Assembly: GCA_017615435.1 (NCBI GenBank)
Contig: JAGAAF010000027.1
Location: forward strand, 1 to 16,369
Reading direction: 5' to 3'
Length of the DNA: 16,369 nucleotides
Source: Bacteroidales bacterium
GTDB taxonomy: Bacteria > Bacteroidota > Bacteroidia > Bacteroidales > UBA932
The notes below the pieces were generated by a model, which did not search any database, was not told where the DNA came from, and saw only the letters and a program-made list of their open reading frames with translations. The translations under genes were made by a program, and so were the position numbers. Shown one piece after another: positions 6,760-13,067 of the stretch (position 1 is its first letter; every line of letters starts with the position of its first letter).

Positions 6760-6858
6760 CGCACAAGGTGGAACTTTGAGGCCGTGACCTTGCGTGCAAA
6801 AACCCAACAGGGGCTTTCTGACGCACAAGGTCCCGCCCCTATGATTCCACCTTGTGCG
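6760..6858. repeat. 99-bp BIME-like palindromic repeat, copy A
   Basis: The outer arms CGCACAAGGTGGAA and TTCCACCTTGTGCG are perfect inverted repeats. Inside them, ACCTTGCGTGC and GCACAAGGTCCC form a second, opposed pair. Each half is itself an imperfect palindrome of about 36 nt (GCACAAGGT...ACCTTG-GTGC), and the right half is the reverse complement of the left. An ungapped second copy lies at 12840-12938, matching at about 73 of 99 positions by hand count. It sits in the 305-nt gap between dsbD and the HAD gene. I see no coding sequence. Confidence 0.8.
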
Positions 6859-6859
6859 A

Positions 6860-6961
6860 AAAAAGGGGTGGCCGTGCACAAAAAGGGCGGTATTTGGGCA
6901 CGGGAGGGGGAAAAAGGGGTGGCCGTGCACAAAAAGGGCGGTTTTTGGGCACGGGAGGGGG
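6860..6961. repeat. 51-bp tandem repeat, two units
   Basis: Units 6860-6910 and 6911-6961 are identical except one base (a/t in TATTTGGG versus TTTTTGGG). A third unit begins at 6962 (AAAAAGGGG) and decays. Each unit contains CCGTGC and GCACGG as an inverted pair. The repeat directly abuts the 99-bp element and lies between dsbD and the HAD gene, with no credible ORF. Confidence 0.9.
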
Positions 6962-7011
6962 AAAAAGGGGGAGTGAGGGGCGAAAAGAGATGGGAGGGGC
7001 GAAAACCGAAA

Positions 7012-8841
7012 CTATTCAAGGTCCAGGAAGCGGGCGAACGCCACGGGATCCAGGTTATAGCCACGGGGTCCGGCGAGGATCGCGCCGTCCGCAGACAGGA
7101 TGAAGTAGTTCGGCTGCGAGTTCACGCCGAAGCGGTCGAGGACGAGGCGCGAGTTCACCCGGCCCACGTCTTTAAGCACCTTGCCGTTGGGGGTGGTCAC
7201 CCACTTGTCCTCAGGCAGGCGCGTCTTGTCATCCACATACAGCGAGACTATCACGAAGTTGTCCCTTAGCCTTTGAAGCACTTCCGGATTACTCCACACG
7301 CGGGCCTCCATCTCGCGGCAGTTCACGCAGCCGTGGCCGGTGATGTCCACGAACACGCGTTTGCCGGAAGCGGCCGCGGCGGCGAGGCCGTCGTCCAGGT
7401 TGTCGTAGCCCGTCAGGCCGTGCGGCAGCGAGACCATCGAACTGCCGAGCTCGAGCGTGGGGGCCTCCTCGGCCGCAGCCGCGTATTTCCCGAGCCTGAT
7501 GTGCTGCGTCTCCATCGGCGGTAGATACCCGCTCAGGGCCTTCAGCGGCGCGCCCCACATTCCGGGTATCATGTACGCCACGAACGCGAAATCCACAACT
7601 ATCAACGCTATCCTCAAAACGGAAAAGCGCTTTATCGGTGTATCATATTTGAAACGGATCAGCCCCAGCAGGTACAGCCCCAGCAGTGTGAAGCAGATAA
7701 TCCAGATTGCCAGATAAATGTCCCTGTCCAGCAGATGCCAGTGGTAGGTCTGGTCCGCCACGCTTAGGAACTTCAGGCCGAGCGCGATCTCGATGAAGCC
7801 GAGCGTGACCTTCACGCTGTTCAGCCAGCCGCCGCTGCGCGGAAGCTTCGAGAGCACGGACGGGAAGAACGCGAACAGAGTGAACGGCAGCGCGAAGGCG
7901 ATGCCGAACGCGAGCATAGTGACCATAGGCGCCCAGAACTCGCCCTGCGTGCTCTTGATGAGGACCGTGCCCACGATCGGCCCCGTGCAGCTGAAACTCA
8001 CCAGCACCAGCGTGAGCGCGAGGAAAAACACGCCCAGCAGGCCCTTCCGTTCGCTGCCCGCGTCCGCCTTATTGGTCCATGAGCTCGGCAGCACGATCTC
8101 GAACGCCCCGAAGAACGAAGCGGCGAAGACCATGAACACGAGGAAGAAGATTATGTTCGGCAGCCAGTGCGTGCTGAGCCAGTTGAAGATGTCCGCCGTC
8201 ACCGTGGATCCGCCCACAGCCCACGTCAGGCCTATAATCACGCTGATCGGCACGGTGTACAGCAGCACGATGAACAGGCCGTACATTGCCGCCTTGAAGC
8301 GCCCCTGCCTCGGGGAGCCGCTCTGCCGCAGGAAGAACGAGACGGTCATCGGCACCATCGGGAACACGCACGGCGTCAGCAGCATCAGCAGGCCCCACAG
8401 GATCGCCTCGAGAATGAGGCCCCACAGCCCGCCGTTCTTCGCAGGCTCGGCCGGCCGCTCCAGCGCCACGCTGAAGTCGTAGTCCGCCGGCGCTTCGCAT
8501 TCGTCGCCATGGCAGGCGCTCCAGGTGACCGTGCCCCTCACGGCCGCGCCTTTTGCATCGACGGTCTGCCGTAGGACGTACGTCCCCGTGACCACCGGCA
8601 CGCCCTTGTAGTCCGCCGGCTCGAACTGCTCGACCGGCTCGCCCAGCGGCGTCACGTCCTCCGCCAGCTCCAGGCTCACGCCCACAGCCTTGTCCGCCAT
8701 GGGATGGATATAATAGCCTTCGCTCACCTTTCCGGTGATGACCAGTTCGAGCTTATCATTGTCCGCACGGTCCACCTTCGCCTCCCACACCACGGCGGGA
8801 GCGAGCTGGAACAAAAGTGCAATCAGAAACGACAGAATCAT
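7012..8841 (-). CDS. dsbD: Thiol:disulfide interchange protein DsbD
   Basis: The protein is 609 aa with the three-part DsbD layout. A signal peptide (residues 1-17) leads to a periplasmic N-terminal immunoglobulin-like domain with paired C110 and C115 in SACHGDECEAP. A membrane domain of about eight helices (140-425) carries C158 in LLTPCVFPMVP and C285 in SFSCTGPIVG. The C-terminal thioredoxin-like domain has the C505-V-N-C508 motif in GHGCVNCREME. Electrons pass from cytoplasmic thioredoxin through the membrane cysteines to periplasmic proteins, keeping disulfide isomerases and cytochrome-maturation partners reduced. All six redox cysteines are present, so it looks functional. It starts 19 nt after the DUF4954 gene on the same strand, with a TATCTTTG box in the gap. 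Confidence 0.96.
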   Translation of the reverse strand: MILSFLIALLFQLAPAVVWEAKVDRADNDKLELVITGKVSEGYYIHPMADKAVGVSLELAEDVTPLGEPVEQFEPADYKGVPVVTGTYVLRQTVDAKGAAVRGTVTWSACHGDECEAPADYDFSVALERPAEPAKNGGLWGLILEAILWGLLMLLTPCVFPMVPMTVSFFLRQSGSPRQGRFKAAMYGLFIVLLYTVPISVIIGLTWAVGGSTVTADIFNWLSTHWLPNIIFFLVFMVFAASFFGAFEIVLPSSWTNKADAGSERKGLLGVFFLALTLVLVSFSCTGPIVGTVLIKSTQGEFWAPMVTMLAFGIAFALPFTLFAFFPSVLSKLPRSGGWLNSVKVTLGFIEIALGLKFLSVADQTYHWHLLDRDIYLAIWIICFTLLGLYLLGLIRFKYDTPIKRFSVLRIALIVVDFAFVAYMIPGMWGAPLKALSGYLPPMETQHIRLGKYAAAAEEAPTLELGSSMVSLPHGLTGYDNLDDGLAAAAASGKRVFVDITGHGCVNCREMEARVWSNPEVLQRLRDNFVIVSLYVDDKTRLPEDKWVTTPNGKVLKDVGRVNSRLVLDRFGVNSQPNYFILSADGAILAGPRGYNLDPVAFARFLDLE

Positions 8842-8848
8842 AGTTCTT

Positions 8849-8856
8849 CAAAGATA
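8849..8856 (-). promoter_or_regulatory. TATCTTTG box before dsbD
   Basis: The minus strand reads TATCTTTG in the 19-nt gap between the DUF4954 stop and the dsbD ATG, 7 nt before the start. There is no well-spaced -33 element. Confidence 0.4.
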
Positions 8857-8860
8857 GCAA

Positions 8861-10846
8861 TTATCTTTCAAGTCGAGCTATCAGTTCATCTCCAAGGGCT
8901 TCCTTGACACGGATATGGTCAAGCACGGCGGTGACGAAAGGATTCGATTCGAAGACGCCGCGCACCTGCTCGAAGTCCATCTCCTTGTCTGCCTTGGTGC
9001 CGTCTGCGCCGAAGCCAGTCATGGACGCGAGGTTGAATTCCTTCTTCGCGTCTTCATAGAGCTGGCGATCAAGGCCGATGACGGCCTCCTTCCACTGACG
9101 GACGATTTCGATTACGTCCGCCTTGGTGATGGCATCCATGTCGATTCCGAAGAAGTCGGCGAACTGGTCGTAGGCCCAGGTCCATTCGTAGTCATAGTAG
9201 CTCGCGTGGATCTGCGCAAAGGTGCGTCCCACCTCCTCGATGTCGGTAACTTCGCCGGAAGCGATGCGCTCTAGGAGCGTGTCCACCACCTCCTTGGGGG
9301 CGATCATGCCGCTGAGGTCCACCCATAGGCCCGTACCTTCGGCGACCGTGGGCTTAAGCATGGAACGAAGCTGCTCGTCGCCCGCGCCGGCAGGCAGGTT
9401 CTCCAGGCGCTTGATGATCGAGTTGCCCAGGAACTTGGTGATGGCGGTGCGGTAGAAGACGATGCCCTTGCGCAGGGCGCTGTTTGTGATTTTGGTGCTG
9501 TGGTATGAATAGACGTCCGAGAGCTCGCCCGAAGAGTACTGCAGGTTCTGGAGGAGCTTGATGCCCTTGATCATCTTCTGGATGGTGAAGGGGCTGAGGA
9601 GGTTGTAGTTGATGCAGTCCAGGCGGTCCGGATCCTTGCGGGCGTCGCGCTTGGGCCATTTCTGCGCGTCGCGGATGGTGCCCACACTGCGAAGGTTCAC
9701 GCCCGGCACGAGATAGGTCGTGTTCTGCTGCTCGATCAGATATGAGAACGGCAGGTTAGTTGTGTCCGAATGCGTGACATGGCGGCCCATGACGAGCGAG
9801 AATGCGCCCACGCGGGCGGGCCACAGGATATACGAATCCGACGCGGTCTTCGAGCCGCGCTCCATCACTCCCTGGTGGATCGGTCCGAGCTTGTACATAT
9901 GGTTGCTCTGGTTCGAGCCACTGCCCGCGTTCATGAACGAGAAGATGCCCGCGATGAGCAGCGTGCTCTTGTGGTGAGTGACCGTGAACGGGCCGGCGAA
10001 GATCGCGCAGGCCTCGCCGTTTTCGCCCTGGCAGTTCGAGAAGAAGAGCGAGTCGGACGCGCTGTAGCCATGGCCGAGGATGCAGCTCTGGCCCACGAAG
10101 CAGCGCGTGAGGGTGGTGTTGTCCTCCACGCGGGTGCCGCTGCAGATGATGAAATCGTCCGCGATGACCCCATGGCCGATGCGGACAGGGGCTTCCTTGT
10201 TGCTGCAGATAGTGCCGTTGCGCAGCCTGCTCACGCCGCTGACCATGGCGCTGTCGCCGATGCGGACGTCCCTGATGTGCTTGGTGTCACGGATGGTGAC
10301 GCCGTCGCCCACGGTGCCGCGGTCGCTCTCGACGGAGGCGGCATAGGCGTCGATCATGCAGTTCAGGGCCGCCGTGACCTCGGGCTGATGCCTGTACATC
10401 GCGAGGATGTAGGCCGTCTGCGCGCTGAGACGGTCGAAGATGCGGACTTCGCGGCCGCCAGTCTCGTTCAGCACGGACACTTCAGTGCCGTTGCCGAAAC
10501 GGCTGAGGCCGTCCACGAACATCAGGTCCACACTCTCGATGTAGCAATTCGAGCCGATGTGGTAGTTCGCTATGTAGTTGGTGATGTTCTCGATGAGGGT
10601 GTCGTCGCCCACCGTGACATTGTGCAAGGTGGCGTTGCGGATGCCCGAATGCTTGTGGAGTCCGCCCGGGAGGGTGAATGCGGCCTCGAAGCGGCCGAAT
10701 TTAACGTCGCCGGAGAAGCGGACATTCTTTATGTATTTCAGGGTTTCGGGGGAGGTGGTCATCACCCTGTCCCATTCTTCGCAGCGGCATCCGGCCGCCT
10801 GAAGCATATCTATATTTTCCTGAGTGAGGTGTACGTATTCTTTCAT
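8861..10846 (-). CDS. DUF4954 family protein with left-handed beta-helix
   Basis: The protein is 661 aa, starting MKEYVHLTQENIDMLQAAGC. It resembles the large Bacteroidota DUF4954 proteins (sometimes labelled UDP-GlcNAc pyrophosphorylase-related). Residues about 40-400 show hexapeptide-like turns of a left-handed parallel beta-helix (IRNATLHNVTVGDDTLIENI, VRIGDSAMVSGVSRLRNGTI, TRVEDNTTLTRCFVGQSCIL). A Gly/Ser/Asn-rich conserved block follows (FMNAGSGSNQSNHMYKLGPI). The C-terminal 200 residues are helical. No signal peptide or membrane helix is seen, so it is cytoplasmic. A nucleotidyltransferase or acyltransferase relation is suggested only by the helix fold, and its reaction is not established. 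It is divergent from the luxS operon and is followed by dsbD. Confidence 0.88.
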   Translation of the reverse strand: MKEYVHLTQENIDMLQAAGCRCEEWDRVMTTSPETLKYIKNVRFSGDVKFGRFEAAFTLPGGLHKHSGIRNATLHNVTVGDDTLIENITNYIANYHIGSNCYIESVDLMFVDGLSRFGNGTEVSVLNETGGREVRIFDRLSAQTAYILAMYRHQPEVTAALNCMIDAYAASVESDRGTVGDGVTIRDTKHIRDVRIGDSAMVSGVSRLRNGTICSNKEAPVRIGHGVIADDFIICSGTRVEDNTTLTRCFVGQSCILGHGYSASDSLFFSNCQGENGEACAIFAGPFTVTHHKSTLLIAGIFSFMNAGSGSNQSNHMYKLGPIHQGVMERGSKTASDSYILWPARVGAFSLVMGRHVTHSDTTNLPFSYLIEQQNTTYLVPGVNLRSVGTIRDAQKWPKRDARKDPDRLDCINYNLLSPFTIQKMIKGIKLLQNLQYSSGELSDVYSYHSTKITNSALRKGIVFYRTAITKFLGNSIIKRLENLPAGAGDEQLRSMLKPTVAEGTGLWVDLSGMIAPKEVVDTLLERIASGEVTDIEEVGRTFAQIHASYYDYEWTWAYDQFADFFGIDMDAITKADVIEIVRQWKEAVIGLDRQLYEDAKKEFNLASMTGFGADGTKADKEMDFEQVRGVFESNPFVTAVLDHIRVKEALGDELIARLER

Positions 10847-10850
10847 GGCG

Positions 10851-10858
10851 CAAAGATA
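10851..10858 (-). promoter_or_regulatory. TATCTTTG box before DUF4954 gene
   Basis: The minus strand reads TATCTTTG, 4 nt before the ATG at 10846. No TTTG at the usual upstream distance was found. The 74-nt gap is shared with the divergent luxS-operon promoter. Confidence 0.5.
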
Positions 10859-10867
10859 GTCTTATTT

Positions 10868-10899
10868 TTTGGCGGTTGAGGGGCTAATTTATATATTTG
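10868..10899 (+). promoter_or_regulatory. Promoter of EF-hand/membrane/luxS operon
   Basis: TTTG (10868-10871), 20 nt, then TATATTTG (10892-10899): the best match to the Bacteroidota -33/-7 consensus in the window. A small hairpin GCGTG/CACGC (10899-10903, 10911-10915) lies just after it, before the ATG at 10921. I recognise no SAM or SAH riboswitch in the short leader. Confidence 0.75.
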
Positions 10900-10920
10900 C
10901 GTGAAGCAAACACGCAAACT

Positions 10921-11379
10921 ATGTACCGAAAATTATTGTTCTTTGCCGCGTTATTTCTGACTTTCGCTAATTGTGCTTTCGCGCAGGAGCTGAAGTTCTC
11001 CGATCCGGAGGTGCTGCGCTGCGCGCTGAAGTCCGGAGATATTGACGGAGATGGTGTTTTGTCGAAGGCGGAGGCGGACTCGCTGACGGTTTTGAATTTA
11101 ACGGTGTACCGCATCCACGTCTTCGAGGTGAAGACTTACGAGGATTTGAAGATGTTCCCTAACCTGCGGAAAGTCTGGCTCGGCGAAAGCGAACTGAAAA
11201 AGGTGGATTTGAGCGCAAACTATAAATTAGAGTTTGTCGCAGTGCAGAGTCCTCGTCTCCGCGAACTGGTGCTGGCCGTCGGCTGCTATCCGCAGCTTGT
11301 CACGCCCAACTCGGAGGGCTCTCTGACCGTCAGCCGCGTGTATAATGATAACGATCCGAATTCTATTTGGTACAGATGA
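10921..11379 (+). CDS. Secreted EF-hand and LRR-like protein
   Basis: The protein is 152 aa from the ATG at 10921 (a TTG at 10897 would lie in the promoter). The signal peptide MYRKLLFFAALFLTFANC ends with AFA, cleavage before QELK. Residues 40-51 (DIDGDGVLSKAE) form one complete EF-hand loop with D40, D42, D44 and E51 as calcium ligands. The rest has Leu-rich-repeat spacing (LKMFPNLRKVWLGESELKKV, LRELVLAV), as in short Bacteroidota proteins joining one EF-hand to LRR turns. It is first in an operon, and its TGA overlaps the ATG of the next gene. It is probably periplasmic or outer-membrane associated. Its link to luxS is positional only. Confidence 0.82.
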   Translation: MYRKLLFFAALFLTFANCAFAQELKFSDPEVLRCALKSGDIDGDGVLSKAEADSLTVLNLTVYRIHVFEVKTYEDLKMFPNLRKVWLGESELKKVDLSANYKLEFVAVQSPRLRELVLAVGCYPQLVTPNSEGSLTVSRVYNDNDPNSIWYR

Positions 11380-11903
11380 AACGTCTTTTGATAGTTTTGA
11401 TCGTCGGAGCGGTTGCGGCGATCTTTTTGGGGGTGTCATCCCCGACCTTTTTTGCGTCATCCCCGACCCGATCGGGGATCTTCTGCGCGTCCGCCTATGC
11501 CCAGGACGACGATATCTTGAAAATGTACGAGCAATACCTGACCCCGCAGGAACAGGCTTTGCTCGATCGCTTTGAAGAGTCACAACAGCGGTCGGAGGAG
11601 GCGCAGGCAGTGAAGCATACCCGGCAGATGATTGCGCTGATTGTCTCAATTATTGTCGGACTGATTCCGTTCGTGTATCTGTTGGTGAAGTCCTTCCGCG
11701 AGGATACATGGAAAAACAATCCGGGAGGCACGGTCTGGGGACTTGTGATCGGGCTGGCAGGAGGAGTGCTGCTGTTTGCATTCAATTATGGCCTGCTCTG
11801 GATGCGGATGAATCACGAAGGGCTGCTAAATGCTATTATTACCTACGGCCTTGTCGGGGCGCTGATAGTCGGAGTCATTTATTTATTGAATAAGAAGGGT
11901 TAG
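11376..11903 (+). CDS. Three-helix membrane protein with repeat-expanded signal peptide
   Basis: The protein is 175 aa. Its ATG overlaps the previous stop (ATGA), indicating translational coupling. An N-terminal signal (MKRLLIVLIVGAVAAIFLG) is followed by an odd Ser/Pro/Phe stretch to residue 42, ending ASAYA before QDDD, a likely signal peptidase I site. A short acidic, coiled-coil-like part (EQALLDRFEESQQRSEEAQA) then precedes three hydrophobic helices at about 84-104, 119-142 and 152-171. The odd stretch is encoded by a palindromic repeat (11435-11479), so the gene seems to have absorbed an extragenic element in frame. No known family is recognised. luxS starts 4 nt after its stop. Function unknown. 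Confidence 0.8.
   Translation: MKRLLIVLIVGAVAAIFLGVSSPTFFASSPTRSGIFCASAYAQDDDILKMYEQYLTPQEQALLDRFEESQQRSEEAQAVKHTRQMIALIVSIIVGLIPFVYLLVKSFREDTWKNNPGGTVWGLVIGLAGGVLLFAFNYGLLWMRMNHEGLLNAIITYGLVGALIVGVIYLLNKKG
11435..11479 (+). repeat. GTCATSCCCGACC palindromic repeat inside a gene
   Basis: GTCATCCCCGACC occurs at 11435-11447 and 11456-11468. The second copy continues into a perfect 8-bp stem ATCCCCGA (11459-11466) / TCGGGGAT (11472-11479) with a 5-nt loop. A related hairpin of the same geometry lies at 13068-13091. This copy is inside the signal-peptide coding region. Confidence 0.75.
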
Positions 11904-11907
11904 AACT

Positions 11908-12402
11908 ATGGAAGTCATTCAGAGTTTCACCATCGACCACACACATCTGAAACCGGGGATCTATGTTAGCCGCCAGGACAAGGGCTTCACCACCTTCGAC
12001 CTCCGGATCACCGAGCCGAACAAAGAACCCGCCGTTGCCCCTGCCGCCATGCATAGCATGGAGCACTTGATGGCCACCTGGTTCCGGAATTCCGCTGTTA
12101 AGGACGACGTGGTCTATGTCGGGCCCATGGGCTGCCTCACCGGAATGTATATTATTATGACGGGGGCGTACTCGGTCGAGGATATGCGCCGGCTGACTTG
12201 CGAGTGCCTCCGCTGGATCCTTTCTCAGGACCGCGTTCCCGCCACCGAGCCCCAGACTTGCGGGAACTATCTGCTTCACGACCTCCCTATGTGCAAGTGG
12301 GAAGCCGCCCGCTATCTGGATCGTTTAGTTAACGACTTCCACTCCGAATACACCAAGTTGCAGGTGGTCTTGGACGACGGCAAAACCTTCGCCGACGCGT
12401 AA
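11908..12402 (+). CDS. luxS: S-ribosylhomocysteine lyase LuxS
   Basis: The protein is 164 aa, the usual LuxS length. LuxS splits S-ribosylhomocysteine into homocysteine and DPD, the precursor of autoinducer-2, in the activated methyl cycle of the cytoplasm. Visible hallmarks are SFTIDHTHLKPGIYV near the N-terminus, the metal motif H49-S-M-E52-H53 (the HxxEH signature), GPMGC76LTGMY with the catalytic cysteine, and C118 in TCGNYLLHDL as the third metal ligand. All active-site residues are present. The start is 4 nt after the upstream membrane-protein stop. The stop codon overlaps the A-run/T-run of a terminator hairpin serving the opposite strand. Confidence 0.98.
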   Translation: MEVIQSFTIDHTHLKPGIYVSRQDKGFTTFDLRITEPNKEPAVAPAAMHSMEHLMATWFRNSAVKDDVVYVGPMGCLTGMYIIMTGAYSVEDMRRLTCECLRWILSQDRVPATEPQTCGNYLLHDLPMCKWEAARYLDRLVNDFHSEYTKLQVVLDDGKTFADA

Positions 12403-12425
12403 AAAAAGGAGAGCCGAAGCTCTCC
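12401..12425 (-). terminator. Intrinsic terminator, minus orientation, abutting luxS
   Basis: GGAGAGC (12408-12414) and GCTCTCC (12419-12425) form a 7-bp stem with a CGAA loop on the plus strand. On the minus strand the stem is followed by seven T (12407-12401), a textbook intrinsic terminator. The T-run overlaps the luxS stop codon. In the luxS direction the hairpin has no T-run. Confidence 0.8.
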
Positions 12426-12477
12426 CCAGGGGCGTCAGGTCGGGTAGAAGTTCCTTGTTGGAACTATCGCTCAAACA

Positions 12478-12744
12478 TTATTTGCGTATCCACACGCGGC
12501 GATAATGTGAGCGAACAATTACAACCTTGTTTTTGTAAAGGCGCACGTGCGCCTTTACTTTTACAAGTTTGGTGGCTTCTGACTCTAAGTCATAGCACAC
12601 CGTCACTCGAACCATCGTTTTCATAATCAATAATGTACACTTTTTGGAGATGTTGAGGAGGGTGTAGCTGTACTCCATCGGCCCCTTTTTTGACGTCGAA
12701 AGGCATTTCGGGTTCAACCGAAATGCCTTGTTATTTGTGTACAT
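12478..12744 (-). CDS. Possible 88-aa basic protein in structured unit
   Basis: An open frame from the ATG at 12744 to TAA at 12478 gives 88 aa (MYTNNKAFRLNPKCLSTSKK..., ending SHYRRVWIRK), strongly basic, with no recognised family and no signal peptide. An upstream TTG at 12771 in the same frame is unlikely to be used. It is supported by a consensus promoter just upstream (12781-12810) and a minus-strand intrinsic terminator downstream (12401-12425). Against it, the frame is full of perfect inverted repeats (12535-12558, 12631-12746, 12700-12729) that would strongly fold the mRNA, so the unit may instead make a structured RNA or be the remnant of a small mobile element. Base composition is AT-richer than luxS. 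Confidence 0.4.
   Translation of the reverse strand: MYTNNKAFRLNPKCLSTSKKGPMEYSYTLLNISKKCTLLIMKTMVRVTVCYDLESEATKLVKVKAHVRLYKNKVVIVRSHYRRVWIRK
12535..12558. repeat. 24-bp perfect palindrome
   Basis: GTAAAGGCGCAC and its exact complement meet with no loop. Outside it, CTTGT (12526-12530) and ACAAG (12563-12567) pair across symmetric TTTT/TTTT gaps, giving a longer interrupted dyad. Confidence 0.85.
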
Positions 12745-12746
12745 TA
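12631..12746. repeat. Nested inverted repeats with internal 12-bp hairpin
   Basis: TAATGTACAC (12631-12640) and GTGTACATTA (12737-12746) are perfect inverted repeats about 96 nt apart. Within them AAGGCATTTCGG (12700-12711) and CCGAAATGCCTT (12718-12729) form a perfect 12-bp stem with a GTTCAA loop. This could be a folded RNA or the ends of a small transposable relic. Confidence 0.75.
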
Positions 12747-12780
12747 CTGACAGCGATAATTCAATCTCCAATCAGCACTA

Positions 12781-12810
12781 CAAATGTAAGTCTATTTTCG
12801 AAAAAAGCAA
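12781..12810 (-). promoter_or_regulatory. Promoter of minus-strand unit next to luxS
   Basis: The minus strand has TTG (12810-12808), 19 nt, then TACATTTG (12788-12781), a good -33/-7 pair. It points into the structured region 12401-12780. Confidence 0.6.
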
Positions 12811-12839
12811 GGGCACAGCACAAAGAAATGCGGTTTTGA

Positions 12840-12938
12840 CGCACAAGGTGGAACTTTGATGCCGGGACCTTGTGCACCGGAAGCCCTGTGGCGGGGTTTT
12901 ACGCCCAAGGTCCCCCCGATAGAATTCCACCTTGCGCG
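12840..12938. repeat. 99-bp BIME-like palindromic repeat, copy B
   Basis: Same length and register as the copy at 6760-6858. The outer arms CGCACAAGGTGGAA / TTCCACCTTGCGCG and inner arms GGGACCTTG / CAAGGTCCCC are retained, while the central spacer has diverged. It lies between the structured unit near luxS and the terminator of the fimbrillin operon, in non-coding DNA. Confidence 0.8.
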
Positions 12939-12990
12939 TTTCGGCGGGAAAACACCCCCAAAACTCGCCAATCAAGGCCAAAACCTCCAA

Positions 12991-13022
12991 TCCGGCGAGA
13001 AAACAGTCAAAAACTCGCCGGA
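12991..13022. repeat. Hairpin TCCGGCGAG/CTCGCCGGA
   Basis: A perfect 9-bp stem (12991-12999 with 13014-13022) closes a 14-nt A-rich loop. The motif AAAACTCGCC also occurs at 12959-12968. It is downstream of the operon terminator. Function unknown. Confidence 0.55.
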
Positions 13023-13055
13023 AACAAAACCGCCGGCCCGGGGTGGGTCGGCGGT
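13022..13055 (-). terminator. Intrinsic terminator of fimbrillin operon
   Basis: ACCGCCGGCCC (13029-13039) pairs with GGGTCGGCGGT (13045-13055), 11 bp with one wobble and a 5-nt loop. On the minus strand it is followed by TTTGTTT. It lies 42 nt past the stop of the 13098-13592 gene. Confidence 0.75.
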
Positions 13056-13067
13056 AATTGATTTAAG

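Noticed and set aside
6717..7064. Minus-strand frame with a 17-aa repeated peptide
   Set aside because: It reflects the 51-bp tandem DNA repeat and covers the HAD promoter and the 99-bp element; no start signal fits.
6784..7269. Plus-strand frame across the 51-bp tandem repeat
   Set aside because: It is open only because the repeat length is a multiple of 3; it runs into dsbD antisense and its product is low complexity.
9770..10879. 369-codon plus-strand frame opposite the DUF4954 gene
   Set aside because: Shadow of a G+C-rich gene: Ala/Asp/Val/His-rich, no domain; the minus-strand product has a clear beta-helix pattern.
12426..12465. Possible SRP RNA-like motif (GCGTCAGGTCGGGTAGAAG) after luxS
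   Set aside because: It only loosely resembles the SRP GGTCAGG...GGAAG loop and lacks the long flanking helix; only a short AGTTCC/GGAACT hairpin is present.
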